Source of the DNA: CAYFFZ01 sp049976505
Lineage (GTDB): Archaea; Thermoproteota; Nitrososphaeria; Conexivisphaerales; UBA164
Assembly (NCBI GenBank): GCA_049976505.1
Contig: JBMFIC010000013.1
Location: 1 to 31,844, forward strand
Direction of reading: 5' to 3'
DNA: 31,844 nt
The stretch's first letter is position 1, and every line of letters starts with the position of its first letter. Shown here piece by piece: positions 7,132 to 15,145 of the stretch. Position numbers and translations under genes: made by a program. The notes below the pieces were generated by a model. The model had not been told where the DNA came from and did no database searches. It saw only the letters and a program-made list of their open reading frames with translations.

Positions 7132-7976
7132 CTCTTTACTCTATTGACGACGTACTCTATTATCTTTCCGGGTATATCTACCCCCGTGACAGAGACCGAG
7201 TTCTTGAACTCAACCGTTCCATTAACCTCATGAACTACAACGCCGTTCTCGGTCTCCATCATGTCGACCCCATAGACGCCATCACCTATGGCTCTGGCAG
7301 CCCTGAGAGCCAGGTCCTCAATCTCCCTGGTCACTGGACAGTTCTCGGCCCTCCCACCAAGGGCCGTGTTTGTTCTGAAGTCGCCCTCAGGCTGGTTTCT
7401 GTATATGGCGGCTATAACCTGATCGCCAACTACGAACGCCCTTATGTCCCTGGGAGGCCGGTTTACAAATTCCTGTAGATAGTAGACCTGATATAGAGGA
7501 TCCATGTACTCCCTTTCCTCAATTACCGCCTTCGCTGAGTAATAGCTATCCAGAAGGGCAACCATTCTCCCCCAGGACCCGACAACTGGCTTTATCACCG
7601 CCTTGCCCCCGAGCATTCTGAACGCCTCGAGCGCTTTTTCGGGCGAGAACGCCACAAGAGTCCTTGGCGTAGGAACGTTGTTCCTTCTCAGATGAAGCGT
7701 TGTAAATAGCTTGTTGCCTGTTATGAATAGGACCGTAAAGCCGTTGACCACTGGAATTCCTAGGCTCTCAACTATAGCCGAGGTATGAAGACCCCTGTAG
7801 TAGCTGGTGCTCCTCTGTAGCGCAACGTCTCCGAACTTTCCATCATACTCGCGGGTTACATCAAACGCCTCGTCCTTTACGTCAAGTAAGGAGACCTCAA
7901 TGCCTCTCTTCCTGGCTGCTTCATAAAGGGCCTTCTCCTCCCATCTTATAAGGTCGTGCAAGATCGTCATCTTCAC
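7128..7976 (-). CDS. lysX: Alpha-aminoadipate--LysW ligase LysX (ATP-grasp)
   Basis: A 282-aa RimK-like ATP-grasp ligase that would attach alpha-aminoadipate to the C-terminal glutamate of LysW. Recognisable parts are the N-terminal IRWEEKAL, the substrate-contact RPPRDIRAFVVG stretch, the glycine-rich GGRAENCP, and the C-terminal EVNGTVEFKNSV near residue 255 followed by TGVDIPG. That last motif matches Thermus LysX, whereas the second ligase in this window has ELNNNLEFHG, supporting LysX here and ArgX there. Its location between homocitrate synthase and lysK agrees. The start is GTG at 7976, overlapping the homocitrate synthase stop (GTGA); an ATG two codons later is an alternative. Some archaeal LysX enzymes accept glutamate too, so dual use cannot be excluded. 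Confidence 0.85.
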   Translation of the reverse strand: MKMTILHDLIRWEEKALYEAARKRGIEVSLLDVKDEAFDVTREYDGKFGDVALQRSTSYYRGLHTSAIVESLGIPVVNGFTVLFITGNKLFTTLHLRRNNVPTPRTLVAFSPEKALEAFRMLGGKAVIKPVVGSWGRMVALLDSYYSAKAVIEEREYMDPLYQVYYLQEFVNRPPRDIRAFVVGDQVIAAIYRNQPEGDFRTNTALGGRAENCPVTREIEDLALRAARAIGDGVYGVDMMETENGVVVHEVNGTVEFKNSVSVTGVDIPGKIIEYVVNRVKR

Positions 7977-9163
7977 TGCGACTCACCTAGAGCCTCTATC
8001 TTCCTCTTCAGCTCATCGTTGAGCTCTATTTCAAACAGGTCCCCGAACTGAAGGTTCTTAATCCCCTTAGCGAGCTCTTTTGCCATCGAGTCGTCTCCGT
8101 CAACGCCGAGCATCCTGAGCAACAGCAACGCTCCGTTCTTGCCAATGAGCTCACCGAATACGACTTTCCTCTTCCTTCCTACGAACTCCGGGTTTATCAG
8201 CTCGTATGCTGCTGGATTGTTAAGGATTGCTGCGATGTGCGTTCCTGCCTTGTGTTTGTAGGCGTTTGCACCCATGATAGGCTGGTTATCGGGTATCCTA
8301 TAGCTGACGTACTCTTCGAGTATCCTGTAGAGGTCGCTGAGCATCTCATACCTTACGTCCAGCTTAACGCCATAGAGAACGTATAGGGCCAGAACAAACT
8401 GAGCAAGGTCCGTGATGCCGGTTCTTTCACCAATGCCGCCGATTGTTACGTGCACTTGGTCCGCTCCGGCTTCATAGCCAGCAAGGGCGTTGGCAAGTGA
8501 AAGCCCCATATCGTTATGGCAGTGAACATCTATAGGAACTGGCGCTACCTCCTTTACGCTTCTCACCAACCTGTACATTCCGCTGGGCCTCATCGCTCCA
8601 ACAGTGTCAGGGACGCTTATCCTGTCAACGTTAGCCTCATAGAGCGCCTTGGCAAAGTCTCTCAGGTACACGGGATCGGCCCTGCTCGCGTCCTCCATTG
8701 TTACCCTTATCTTCAGGCCATGTGACTTTGCATAGTCAACAGCAGTGAGGGTCCTCCTGAGCGCTTCCTCCCTGCTCACCTTAAGCTTGTATTTCAGATG
8801 GAGATCCGATACAGAGTGATACATGGCGTAGAAGGACGCGTCGCACCTGAGAGCCAAGTCTATGTCCTCGGGAAGAGCCCTTCCGTGCGCTACTATGGTT
8901 GCCTGCAGCCCTGCCTTAACGAGCTCTTTACACGATGCCAAGTGGGACTCAGAAACTATAGGGGAGATCTCTATGGCATCGATCCCAAAGTAATCGAGCA
9001 TCCACCCGATCTGAAGCCTCTGCCTTTTTGTAAAGTGTACTCCAGGAGCCTGCTCGCCCTCCCTGAGCGTCGAGTCAAGAAGCTTTACCTTTCTGTTGAA
9101 AAAGCCTCCATTGTATATCTGCGCGAAACCTAAGCTCTCCTCTAAATCAAGCTCCTCCTGCAT
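7973..9163 (-). CDS. hcs: Homocitrate synthase, first enzyme of the aminoadipate lysine pathway
   Basis: A 396-aa DRE-TIM metallolyase. It has the LLDSTLREGEQAPG signature, the metal-binding HCHNDMG, a VTIGGIGERTG motif and the HKAGTH motif near the C-terminal side of the barrel. The family condenses acetyl-CoA with a 2-oxo acid: 2-oxoglutarate for homocitrate synthase, 2-oxoisovalerate for isopropylmalate synthase. It lacks the large LeuA regulatory domain, and its stop overlaps lysX, so homocitrate synthase is the best call. The start ATG at 9161-9163 has a TATA box (TTATAAATA, about 9184-9192 on the minus strand) in the short gap after lysM. Homoaconitase and homoisocitrate dehydrogenase genes are not in the window. 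Confidence 0.85.
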   Translation of the reverse strand: MQEELDLEESLGFAQIYNGGFFNRKVKLLDSTLREGEQAPGVHFTKRQRLQIGWMLDYFGIDAIEISPIVSESHLASCKELVKAGLQATIVAHGRALPEDIDLALRCDASFYAMYHSVSDLHLKYKLKVSREEALRRTLTAVDYAKSHGLKIRVTMEDASRADPVYLRDFAKALYEANVDRISVPDTVGAMRPSGMYRLVRSVKEVAPVPIDVHCHNDMGLSLANALAGYEAGADQVHVTIGGIGERTGITDLAQFVLALYVLYGVKLDVRYEMLSDLYRILEEYVSYRIPDNQPIMGANAYKHKAGTHIAAILNNPAAYELINPEFVGRKRKVVFGELIGKNGALLLLRMLGVDGDDSMAKELAKGIKNLQFGDLFEIELNDELKRKIEALGESQ

Positions 9164-9210
9164 ATGAGGGATTTATTTTGTGTATTTATAACGATTTTCG
9201 TAAAAAAAAT
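9164..9210 (-). promoter_or_regulatory. lysM terminator and homocitrate synthase promoter
   Basis: In 47 nt the minus strand shows a run of eight T (9202-9209) directly after the lysM stop, then TTATAAATA about 25 bp before the homocitrate synthase ATG. This separates the lysine genes from lysM as their own transcription unit and predicts a leaderless mRNA. A LysM operator is expected here but I cannot identify it. Confidence 0.55.
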
Positions 9211-9621
9211 TTAAAGTTCTCTGAGAATTATGACGGTATTAGTATTAACAACGCCATTTGATTTCCTAATATCGTCAATAACCTTGTTTACCTCTGCTAT
9301 ACTCGGAGCTGATATGAGCACGGCTATGTCGTACTGTCCTGTTATTTCATAGACCTTCTCAACTCCCTTGATTTTCGAAATTGCAGATGCAACCTCATAC
9401 GTAGGGACGTTCGGCGAGGTGGAAAGAAGCGTAAGGGCCATTGCTCTCTCCCTTTCCTTTATCTCAATTGTGAACTTCTTTATGACGCCCTCATCAACGA
9501 GCTTCTTGACCCTCCTTCTTACGGCCGCCTCCGAAAGGTTAAGCTGCTTTCCGAGCTCTATGTACGAGGCCCTTCCGTTCTCCTTGAGGAGCTCAAGGAG
9601 CTTTAAGTCTATTTCATCCAT
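9211..9621 (-). CDS. lysM: Lrp/AsnC-family regulator, LysM-like
   Basis: A 136-aa protein with an N-terminal helix-turn-helix (SYIELGKQLNLSEAAVRRRV, about 19-38) and a C-terminal RAM/ACT-like ligand domain (ITGQYDIAVLI...). Lrp-like regulators bind DNA as dimers or octamers and sense amino acids. In Sulfolobus solfataricus the Lrp-type LysM is encoded beside lysWXJK and activates it when lysine is scarce. The location between the arginine and lysine halves of this cluster supports the same role by analogy. It has its own AT-rich start region (CTTTTTTAAG about 25 bp upstream) and is followed by a T-tract. The direct ligand and sites are unproven. Confidence 0.8.
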   Translation of the reverse strand: MDEIDLKLLELLKENGRASYIELGKQLNLSEAAVRRRVKKLVDEGVIKKFTIEIKERERAMALTLLSTSPNVPTYEVASAISKIKGVEKVYEITGQYDIAVLISAPSIAEVNKVIDDIRKSNGVVNTNTVIILREL

Positions 9622-9646
9622 ATCATTATCTCGCGTCCTTTAGCTT

Positions 9647-9652
9647 AAAAAA
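9647..9652 (-). terminator. T-tract after argD/lysJ, possibly overlapping the lysM TATA
   Basis: AGAAACTTTTTTAAG follows the argD/lysJ stop on the minus strand. It repeats the sequence that follows lysK. The same AT-rich run lies about 25-30 bp before the lysM ATG, so it may serve as terminator and TATA element at once. Confidence 0.5.
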
Positions 9653-9656
9653 GTTT

Positions 9657-10826
9657 CTAAACAAACCTGGTGTTCTCGATTTCCATAATACTCTTTTCGA
9701 TAATAGACAGTGCTTCACTTACCTCTGCTTCCGTTATTATGTAGGGCGGAAGGTATCTGAGAGTTGTAAGACCCGAGTAAAGAGATATCAGGCCGTTGTC
9801 AAGCTGTTTGAAAAGAACGTCCTTGAACCTTATTCTCAGGTCAAGCGCTATCATCAGCCCCTTACCTCTAACTTCCTTCACAAGCCTGCTGTTTATCTTC
9901 CTGATTCCGCTCATTAGCTCCTCTCCTCTCCTGTTTACGTTGTCCAGAAGCCTGTCGACCTCCCTGATAGTTGCGGCTCCCGCAGCAGATGCCAGGGGGT
10001 TTCCACCCATCGTGCTGCTGTGCTCCCCGACCTTAAGCACCGAGGCTATGTCCTCTCTAACCGCCGTAACCCCCATGGGTATTCCGCCGCCAACGCCCTT
10101 TCCAACCGTCATTATGTCCGGCTCTATGTTCCAGTGCTGATGCGCCCACCATTTGCCTGTCCTGCCCATGCCGGCCTGTATTTCATCAACTATCAGTGGA
10201 ACGCCTTTACTCTCAGTTATGTCCCTCAGCGTTGGAAGAAAATCGTCAGGCGGGATCACTATCCCGGCTTCACCCTGAATCGGCTCCACTATGACGCCTG
10301 CCACCTCGGATAGATCAGCGGACTTGAATGCTTCAGCATCACCGTACTTAAGAAACGTCACAGGCTCGAGCAGAGGCCCGAAGCCCTCCCTGTACTTTTC
10401 GGAATAGGTCACCGATAAAGCTCCGTACGTCTTTCCGTGATAGGCCCCAGTGAAGGAGATGAAGCCCTTTTTTCCAGTATATTTCCTGGCCAGCTTAAGG
10501 GCAAGCTCCACGGCCTCGGCACCGCTGTTTGACATAAAGGCCCTGCTGAGCGATCTGGGGGCCACCTTGAAGAACTCCTCAAGGAACCTCTCGCGTGCGT
10601 CGTTATACAGTGAGCCGTGACATATATCAAGGGCCTCCAGCTGCTCAATTATAGCCCTGTAAATGCTTCTGTTCTTGTGTCCAAGAATGCCAACTCCGAA
10701 GCCCTGCATAAAGTCTAGATAGCGCTTTCCCTTGTCATCCCAGACGTACGCCCCTTCACCTCTAACGACCTTAACCCCGTATCTCTGATAGGTGCTGAGC
10801 ATCCTCTGGTCCTCTATGGAGCTCAT
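9657..10826 (-). CDS. lysJ: [LysW]-aminoadipate/glutamate semialdehyde aminotransferase (LysJ/ArgD)
   Basis: A 389-aa class III PLP aminotransferase. It shows the family landmarks SNSGAEAVELALKLAR, TGAYHGKTYGALS, VDEIQAGMGRTG and the PLP lysine in TVGKGVGGGIPMG. It would aminate the carrier-bound semialdehyde to give [LysW]-lysine and [LysW]-ornithine. There is only one such gene in the window, so it is probably bifunctional. The ATG overlaps the lysZ stop (10823-10826). A T-tract follows the stop, marking the probable end of the argG-initiated transcript. Confidence 0.88.
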   Translation of the reverse strand: MSSIEDQRMLSTYQRYGVKVVRGEGAYVWDDKGKRYLDFMQGFGVGILGHKNRSIYRAIIEQLEALDICHGSLYNDARERFLEEFFKVAPRSLSRAFMSNSGAEAVELALKLARKYTGKKGFISFTGAYHGKTYGALSVTYSEKYREGFGPLLEPVTFLKYGDAEAFKSADLSEVAGVIVEPIQGEAGIVIPPDDFLPTLRDITESKGVPLIVDEIQAGMGRTGKWWAHQHWNIEPDIMTVGKGVGGGIPMGVTAVREDIASVLKVGEHSSTMGGNPLASAAGAATIREVDRLLDNVNRRGEELMSGIRKINSRLVKEVRGKGLMIALDLRIRFKDVLFKQLDNGLISLYSGLTTLRYLPPYIITEAEVSEALSIIEKSIMEIENTRFV

Positions 10827-11629
10827 TCCCTTGTCACCCTAGTTCCTATTCCTGAGAGGGCCCTTTCAACAGGAGCATCGACCCTTCCATTACTTATTAT
10901 GCCCTCCTGGACCCCTTTCTCCACAGCTTCAATGCAGGCTATAAGCTTCTTGTCCATTCCCGGACCTACCCTCTTCAGGGTCTCCTTTGCTTCTTGAAGG
11001 CTGAGCTTTTCAACAACCTTTTCGCCTAGTATAACACCATCCACGTTTGTGAAGATTATGAGCTTGGATGCTGCCAAGGCCGAAGCAACGGCAGAGGCTC
11101 CCCTATCACCGTCTATGTTCAGCATTTCACCCTCGTATCCAGAGGCTATTGGAGATACGACAGGAACGTATCCTTTCTCTAGCATCAGAAGCAGTAGGGA
11201 TGGATCAACCTCCCTAACCCTGCCTGTAAATCCTCCATCGATGATCCTCTTTCTTCCCCTTTCATCTATGATTATCAGCTTCTTCTTTCTTTCGGCCCTG
11301 ATGAAGGATGCATCAACCCCTGACAAGTTTACAGCTCTGTAGCCCAGCGAGTTAAGATAAGATGCTATCTTAGTTCCTATCTTCCTCATGACCATCGTGT
11401 AGATCTCAAGCGTTTCAAGGTCGGTGTACCTGCTCCTGATTCCCTCGGGGCTCGTCACGAAGACCGGCTCCTTTCCCATCGCGCTCTGAACCCTGCTGAC
11501 CTCGTTTCCTCCACCATGTACTAGGACGAAGCCCTTCAGCCCGAGCCTCTTTATGTCGTCCAGCACCTTGGTGTACGTTCCGTCCGAAATGATGCTTCCA
11601 CCGATCTTTATAACTATATAATCGCTCAT
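10823..11629 (-). CDS. lysZ: [LysW]-aminoadipate/glutamate kinase (LysZ/ArgB)
   Basis: An amino-acid kinase of 268 aa when started at the ATG at 11629 (MSDYIVIKIGGSI). I prefer this to a longer in-frame start at 11686, because the family begins directly with the IKIGGS nucleotide-binding strand and the shorter start leaves a 4-nt gap after lysY instead of a 50-nt overlap. Other motifs are VHGGGNEVS, NLSGVDASF, LNIDGDRGASAVA and TNVDGV. It phosphorylates the side-chain carboxylate of the LysW-bound substrate. It is the only such kinase present, so it is likely shared between lysine and arginine synthesis. Confidence 0.88.
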   Translation of the reverse strand: MSDYIVIKIGGSIISDGTYTKVLDDIKRLGLKGFVLVHGGGNEVSRVQSAMGKEPVFVTSPEGIRSRYTDLETLEIYTMVMRKIGTKIASYLNSLGYRAVNLSGVDASFIRAERKKKLIIIDERGRKRIIDGGFTGRVREVDPSLLLLMLEKGYVPVVSPIASGYEGEMLNIDGDRGASAVASALAASKLIIFTNVDGVILGEKVVEKLSLQEAKETLKRVGPGMDKKLIACIEAVEKGVQEGIISNGRVDAPVERALSGIGTRVTRE

Positions 11630-11633
11630 GTCG

Positions 11634-12680
11634 TTACACCGGATGTATGGCGGGGAAGTCCAGTCCCTTCTTTTCGTCAAGCCCAAGCATCAGGTTCATT
11701 GACTGAACTGCTGTTCCGGCGGCTCCTTTCATTAGATTGTCGATTGCGCCGAGCGCCACTATTCTTCGTGAATGCGGATCGTAAGCGAAACCCACGTCAG
11801 CAAAGTTTGATCCTACAACAACCTTTGGATCGGGATACTTGTATAGACCGGTCTTGTCCATCATGAACCTCACAAACGGCTCATCCCTGTAGAACTCCCT
11901 GTATGCCCTCCAGAGGTCCTGAAGAGTCACCTCAGAGCCCACGAAGATGTGGGTTGTGGTGAGTATTCCCCTGACTATGTTGACCGCATGAGCGCTCATG
12001 CCTACCACTACGGCCTTTCCTGAGAGCCTGCTCAGCTCCTGCTCTATCTCCGCCGCGTGCCTGTGTCCTGCGGGCTTGTATGGCCTAATAACGCCATACC
12101 TTTCTGAGTAATGGGTGGAGAGCGAAGGCTTGCCGCCGGCTCCCGATGAGCCTATCTTTGCATCTACCACGATCTGATCGCTCATGTACTTGTACAGAGG
12201 TGCTGAGCTTATTATTGCTGAAGCGGCCATGCAGCCGGGAACCGCAACGTAGCTGGCACTCTTTAGCTCACCCCTGTGTAGCTCGGGAAGCCCGTACACG
12301 AACTTCTTCAGCAGGTCGGGATAGGGGTGCTCGTAGCCGTACCAGATCCTGTACTGCTCTGGATCCTTGAGCCTGAAGTCCGCGCTCATGTCAACTATCT
12401 TAACCCCGAGCTTTATTATCTCAGGCACAACAGATACGGATGCCTTGTGGGGAAGAGCGAGAAAGACGACATCAGCCTTTGATGCAGCGGTGACAGCGTC
12501 CTCCCCTGTGAACCTGGCATTAAGCACTCCTTTAAGGTTTGGATGAACCTTATGAACGTACTCACCCGCGTACTGCCTGGACGTAAGCGAAGCAAGCTCT
12601 ATGTCGGGATGTCTCGAAAGTATGCGCAGGAGCTCCCCTCCAACGTAACCTGAAGCCCCTACGACCGAGACCTTCACCAT
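11634..12680 (-). CDS. lysY: [LysW]-acyl-phosphate reductase (LysY/ArgC)
   Basis: A 348-aa NADPH-dependent semialdehyde dehydrogenase of the ArgC family. The N-terminus VKVSVVGASGYVGGEL carries the dinucleotide motif, the catalytic cysteine lies in YVAVPGCMAAS, and GKPSLSTHYSERYG is a typical ArgC/LysY stretch. It reduces the LysW-bound acyl phosphate to the semialdehyde. The ATG at 12680 overlaps the argX stop by one base (TGATG); a GTG one codon earlier at 12683 also overlaps it. It is probably shared between the two pathways because no second copy is present. Confidence 0.88.
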   Translation of the reverse strand: MVKVSVVGASGYVGGELLRILSRHPDIELASLTSRQYAGEYVHKVHPNLKGVLNARFTGEDAVTAASKADVVFLALPHKASVSVVPEIIKLGVKIVDMSADFRLKDPEQYRIWYGYEHPYPDLLKKFVYGLPELHRGELKSASYVAVPGCMAASAIISSAPLYKYMSDQIVVDAKIGSSGAGGKPSLSTHYSERYGVIRPYKPAGHRHAAEIEQELSRLSGKAVVVGMSAHAVNIVRGILTTTHIFVGSEVTLQDLWRAYREFYRDEPFVRFMMDKTGLYKYPDPKVVVGSNFADVGFAYDPHSRRIVALGAIDNLMKGAAGTAVQSMNLMLGLDEKKGLDFPAIHPV

Positions 12681-13537
12681 CACCTTCTCACCAGCTCCCT
12701 AACGTATTTCATTATCTCACCGGCTATGTCAACCTTAGTGGCCTCATATGCGCCGTGAAACTCCAGGTTGTTGTTAAGCTCGTGTATAACGTAACCGCCC
12801 TCGGTCTCCATCGCGTCCACCCCCACAACCTTTGCGTTAACCACGTTTGCAGCCTTTATCATAAGATCCTCAAGCTCCCCATCAACCTTTATCTGCTCGG
12901 CCTTGCCACCCCTCGCTATGTTGGTTCTCCAGTCGTCCTCTGGCTGATATCTGTAAATCGCAGCTACCACCCTGCCGTTCACCACGATCCCCCTTATGTC
13001 CCTCGGCGGCCTTTTCACATATTCCTGAATATAATAAATTTGCTGCTGCGGGTCGGTGAGCATTTCCCTCGTTTCTAAAATCGACTCCGCCTGCTCCCTG
13101 TCGTTTATCTTCGCTATCATCCTTCCCCAGCTCCCCACTATCGGCTTGAGCACAGCTGGATAGCCCAGCTTATCTATTACCTTCAGGGCTGACTCCATAG
13201 AGAAGGCCGCGTATGTTCTGGGCGTTGGTATGCCGTTCTTTGCAAGAAGCAGAGTAGTAAGCAGCTTGTTGCCGCAGATCAGTGAGGCAGCGAACGAATT
13301 TATCACCAGATGTCCGTAGTTCTCAAGTATTGCTGAATAATAGAGACCTCTGTAGTGGCTTATGGTTCTCTGAAGCACTGTTTCAGCTATTTCGGGGTTC
13401 CTTTTGACGTTGGTCAGCTCAAGGGGCTGCTGTTTTACGTCGAGGAGCTGGATGTCCAGCCCAAGCTCCTTGCCCTTCTCGTAAAGCTCCTTTTCTTCCC
13501 ACCTGAGCCTGTCAAAGAGTATCGTTACATCAGCCAT
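12680..13537 (-). CDS. argX: Glutamate--LysW ligase ArgX (ATP-grasp)
   Basis: A 285-aa paralogue of the LysX encoded at 7128-7976. They share IRWEE/LRWEE near the N-terminus, the RPPRDIR motif and the GGKAE/GGRAE loop. The C-terminal recognition segment is HELNNNLEFHG instead of HEVNGTVEFKN, the kind of difference that separates glutamate-specific ArgX from aminoadipate-specific LysX. It sits 7 nt after lysW and within the argG-argH transcript, so it should start ornithine/arginine synthesis by linking glutamate to LysW. The assignment of which paralogue uses which substrate rests on these motifs and on context. Confidence 0.83.
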   Translation of the reverse strand: MADVTILFDRLRWEEKELYEKGKELGLDIQLLDVKQQPLELTNVKRNPEIAETVLQRTISHYRGLYYSAILENYGHLVINSFAASLICGNKLLTTLLLAKNGIPTPRTYAAFSMESALKVIDKLGYPAVLKPIVGSWGRMIAKINDREQAESILETREMLTDPQQQIYYIQEYVKRPPRDIRGIVVNGRVVAAIYRYQPEDDWRTNIARGGKAEQIKVDGELEDLMIKAANVVNAKVVGVDAMETEGGYVIHELNNNLEFHGAYEATKVDIAGEIMKYVRELVRR

Positions 13538-13544
13538 TTGGCAG

Positions 13545-13724
13545 CTATTCTCCCCAGTCCTCTCCGATCTCCTCAGCCAGCTTCAGCTCTACCTTGTTTC
13601 CCGATATGGAGACTATCTCGTACTCAAGGCCGCAGTCCGGACAGCTCACGATCTCTCCTGGAAGCGCATCCTCTGGTATCTCTATGTCAGCCCCACACTC
13701 CTTGCATTTTGCTTTTAGCGGCAT
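13545..13724 (-). CDS. lysW: LysW amino-group carrier protein
   Basis: A 59-aa protein. Four cysteines (C7, C10, C28, C31) in CKEC and CPDC form the N-terminal zinc site, the body is acidic, and the C-terminus is EIGEDWGE, matching the invariant EDWGE tail whose last glutamate is the attachment point. The protein carries aminoadipate, glutamate and later intermediates through the whole pathway, guided to each enzyme by its acidic surface. The ATG comes one base after the argH stop (TAGAATG) and the stop is 7 nt before argX. It is the only LysW in the window, so it presumably feeds both ArgX and LysX. Confidence 0.95.
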   Translation of the reverse strand: MPLKAKCKECGADIEIPEDALPGEIVSCPDCGLEYEIVSISGNKVELKLAEEIGEDWGE

Positions 13725-13725
13725 T

Positions 13726-15117
13726 CTAGTACCACCCCCTATTTATCAAAGACTGATAAGTCTTTTCAATCTTTCTAGAATTGAGCCCCAGGAAGTCTTC
13801 GAATTCCTTTACCTTAAGCTCTATAGCGCTGATCTGTCTCAGGCTTTCCCGCGGATGCGGCCCTCCAGTGGTTGACCTCCTTTCAACAGATGAGATCGGA
13901 TCGGCCATCCTGGACAGCTCCTCGACATCCACGTTTATCCCCATAGATTTTAGGGTGTCCACGAGGCACTTTACGTACGTTTCGCCACAATTCCTTACAG
14001 CCTCGCCTACCATGTGATGAGCCTCCCTGAACGCGATTCCGTATTTTATGGATACGTACTCCGCAACATCGCTTGCCGTTACGAGGCCTTTAAGTGCCAT
14101 CTCCTTCGCCCTGTCCTCGTTGAACTTTAGACCTCCTATCATGATGGCTGTCGCCTTTAGCATGTCGTTGATTTCGTCAATAGATGCCCAGACCTTCGGG
14201 GTTATTTCCTGTAGGTCGAGGTTATATGACAGGTTCAGCCCTCTCACGATCTCCATCGCGGACAGAAGGTTTGATATTATGTTGGCGCTCTTAGCCCTCA
14301 CTATTTCCGCAACTACGGTATTTCTCTTCTGAGGCATGAGGCTGCTTGTTGAAACGTACCGGTCATCTAGGTCTATGAGACCTAAAGCCATATAGGCAAC
14401 GATGTCAGCGCTGAGCCTCGAAAGGTTCACGGCTGCCGAGGACATGGCGTAAATCGAGTCGAATATGAAGTCCCTCGTTGAGACTGCATCTATCGTGTTC
14501 TCCACAATTCCGGAAAATCCAAGAGCCTCGGCCTCAAAGTATCTGTCAACCTGCACTATGGACCCTGCACTTGCTGCTGAGCCCAGTGGGCTCATATCGG
14601 TCATCTGATACGCTAGCTTAAGGCGCTCAAGATCTCTCAGAAAGCTCCAAGCATAAGAGAGAAGCCAGTGCGCTCCGGTGCTTGCCTGTGCTGGCTGCAG
14701 ATGTGTGAATGTTATGAAGAAGGTCCTTATGGACTCAGACGCCTTCCCTGTTATTGCCTCAATTAGACTCAGCACGTTCTCCATTACGCCCAGAAGCTCC
14801 TGTCTGAGCTGCAGCCTGATTGCCGTAGCCACCTGATCGTTTCTGCTCTTGGCCAGCCCGATGAAACCGGCCTCCAGACCCACCTTAAGCGCGAGGTCCT
14901 TTTCAAGGCTCATGTGCACGTCCTCGTCCTTGTAGCTTATTGGATATCCTGACAGCTCGTTGCTGAGCCCCTGCATGAGCTTGTTCATAACCTCCTTCGA
15001 GATCGCGCCGGCGTTGTAAAGCCCAACTACGTGAGCCATGTTGACGTAGACGACCGCGCTCTGAATTCTCCTGTCTGCTTCAGCTGAGGATGTGATCCTG
15101 AGGGCCAGGTCGTCCAT
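13726..15117 (-). CDS. argH: Argininosuccinate lyase
   Basis: A 463-aa member of the fumarase/aspartase superfamily. It contains GLAKSRNDQVATAIRL, THLQPAQAS and the signature loop SSLMPQKRN, and would split argininosuccinate into arginine and fumarate. It follows argG by 28 nt. The only standard start is ATG at 15117, with AAGGAG about 10 nt upstream as a possible ribosome binding site. However, the upstream in-frame codons read LRGRRLDP, which resembles the usual ArgH N-terminus (W/RGGRLS), so translation may begin earlier at a non-standard codon. No ATG, GTG or TTG is available between there and an in-frame stop. Confidence 0.92.
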   Translation of the reverse strand: MDDLALRITSSAEADRRIQSAVVYVNMAHVVGLYNAGAISKEVMNKLMQGLSNELSGYPISYKDEDVHMSLEKDLALKVGLEAGFIGLAKSRNDQVATAIRLQLRQELLGVMENVLSLIEAITGKASESIRTFFITFTHLQPAQASTGAHWLLSYAWSFLRDLERLKLAYQMTDMSPLGSAASAGSIVQVDRYFEAEALGFSGIVENTIDAVSTRDFIFDSIYAMSSAAVNLSRLSADIVAYMALGLIDLDDRYVSTSSLMPQKRNTVVAEIVRAKSANIISNLLSAMEIVRGLNLSYNLDLQEITPKVWASIDEINDMLKATAIMIGGLKFNEDRAKEMALKGLVTASDVAEYVSIKYGIAFREAHHMVGEAVRNCGETYVKCLVDTLKSMGINVDVEELSRMADPISSVERRSTTGGPHPRESLRQISAIELKVKEFEDFLGLNSRKIEKTYQSLINRGWY

Positions 15118-15145
15118 CGGATCCAGTCTCCTTCCCCTGAGTATG

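Noticed and set aside
11630..11686. 19-codon N-terminal extension of LysZ
   Set aside because: It would overlap lysY by about 50 nt and precede the universal N-terminal IKIGGS strand; the ATG at 11629 fits the family and operon spacing.
13355..13875. Plus-strand frames overlapping lysW and the start of argX
   Set aside because: The minus strand encodes LysW with four cysteines and the EDWGE tail, with operon-like spacing; the plus frames have no features.
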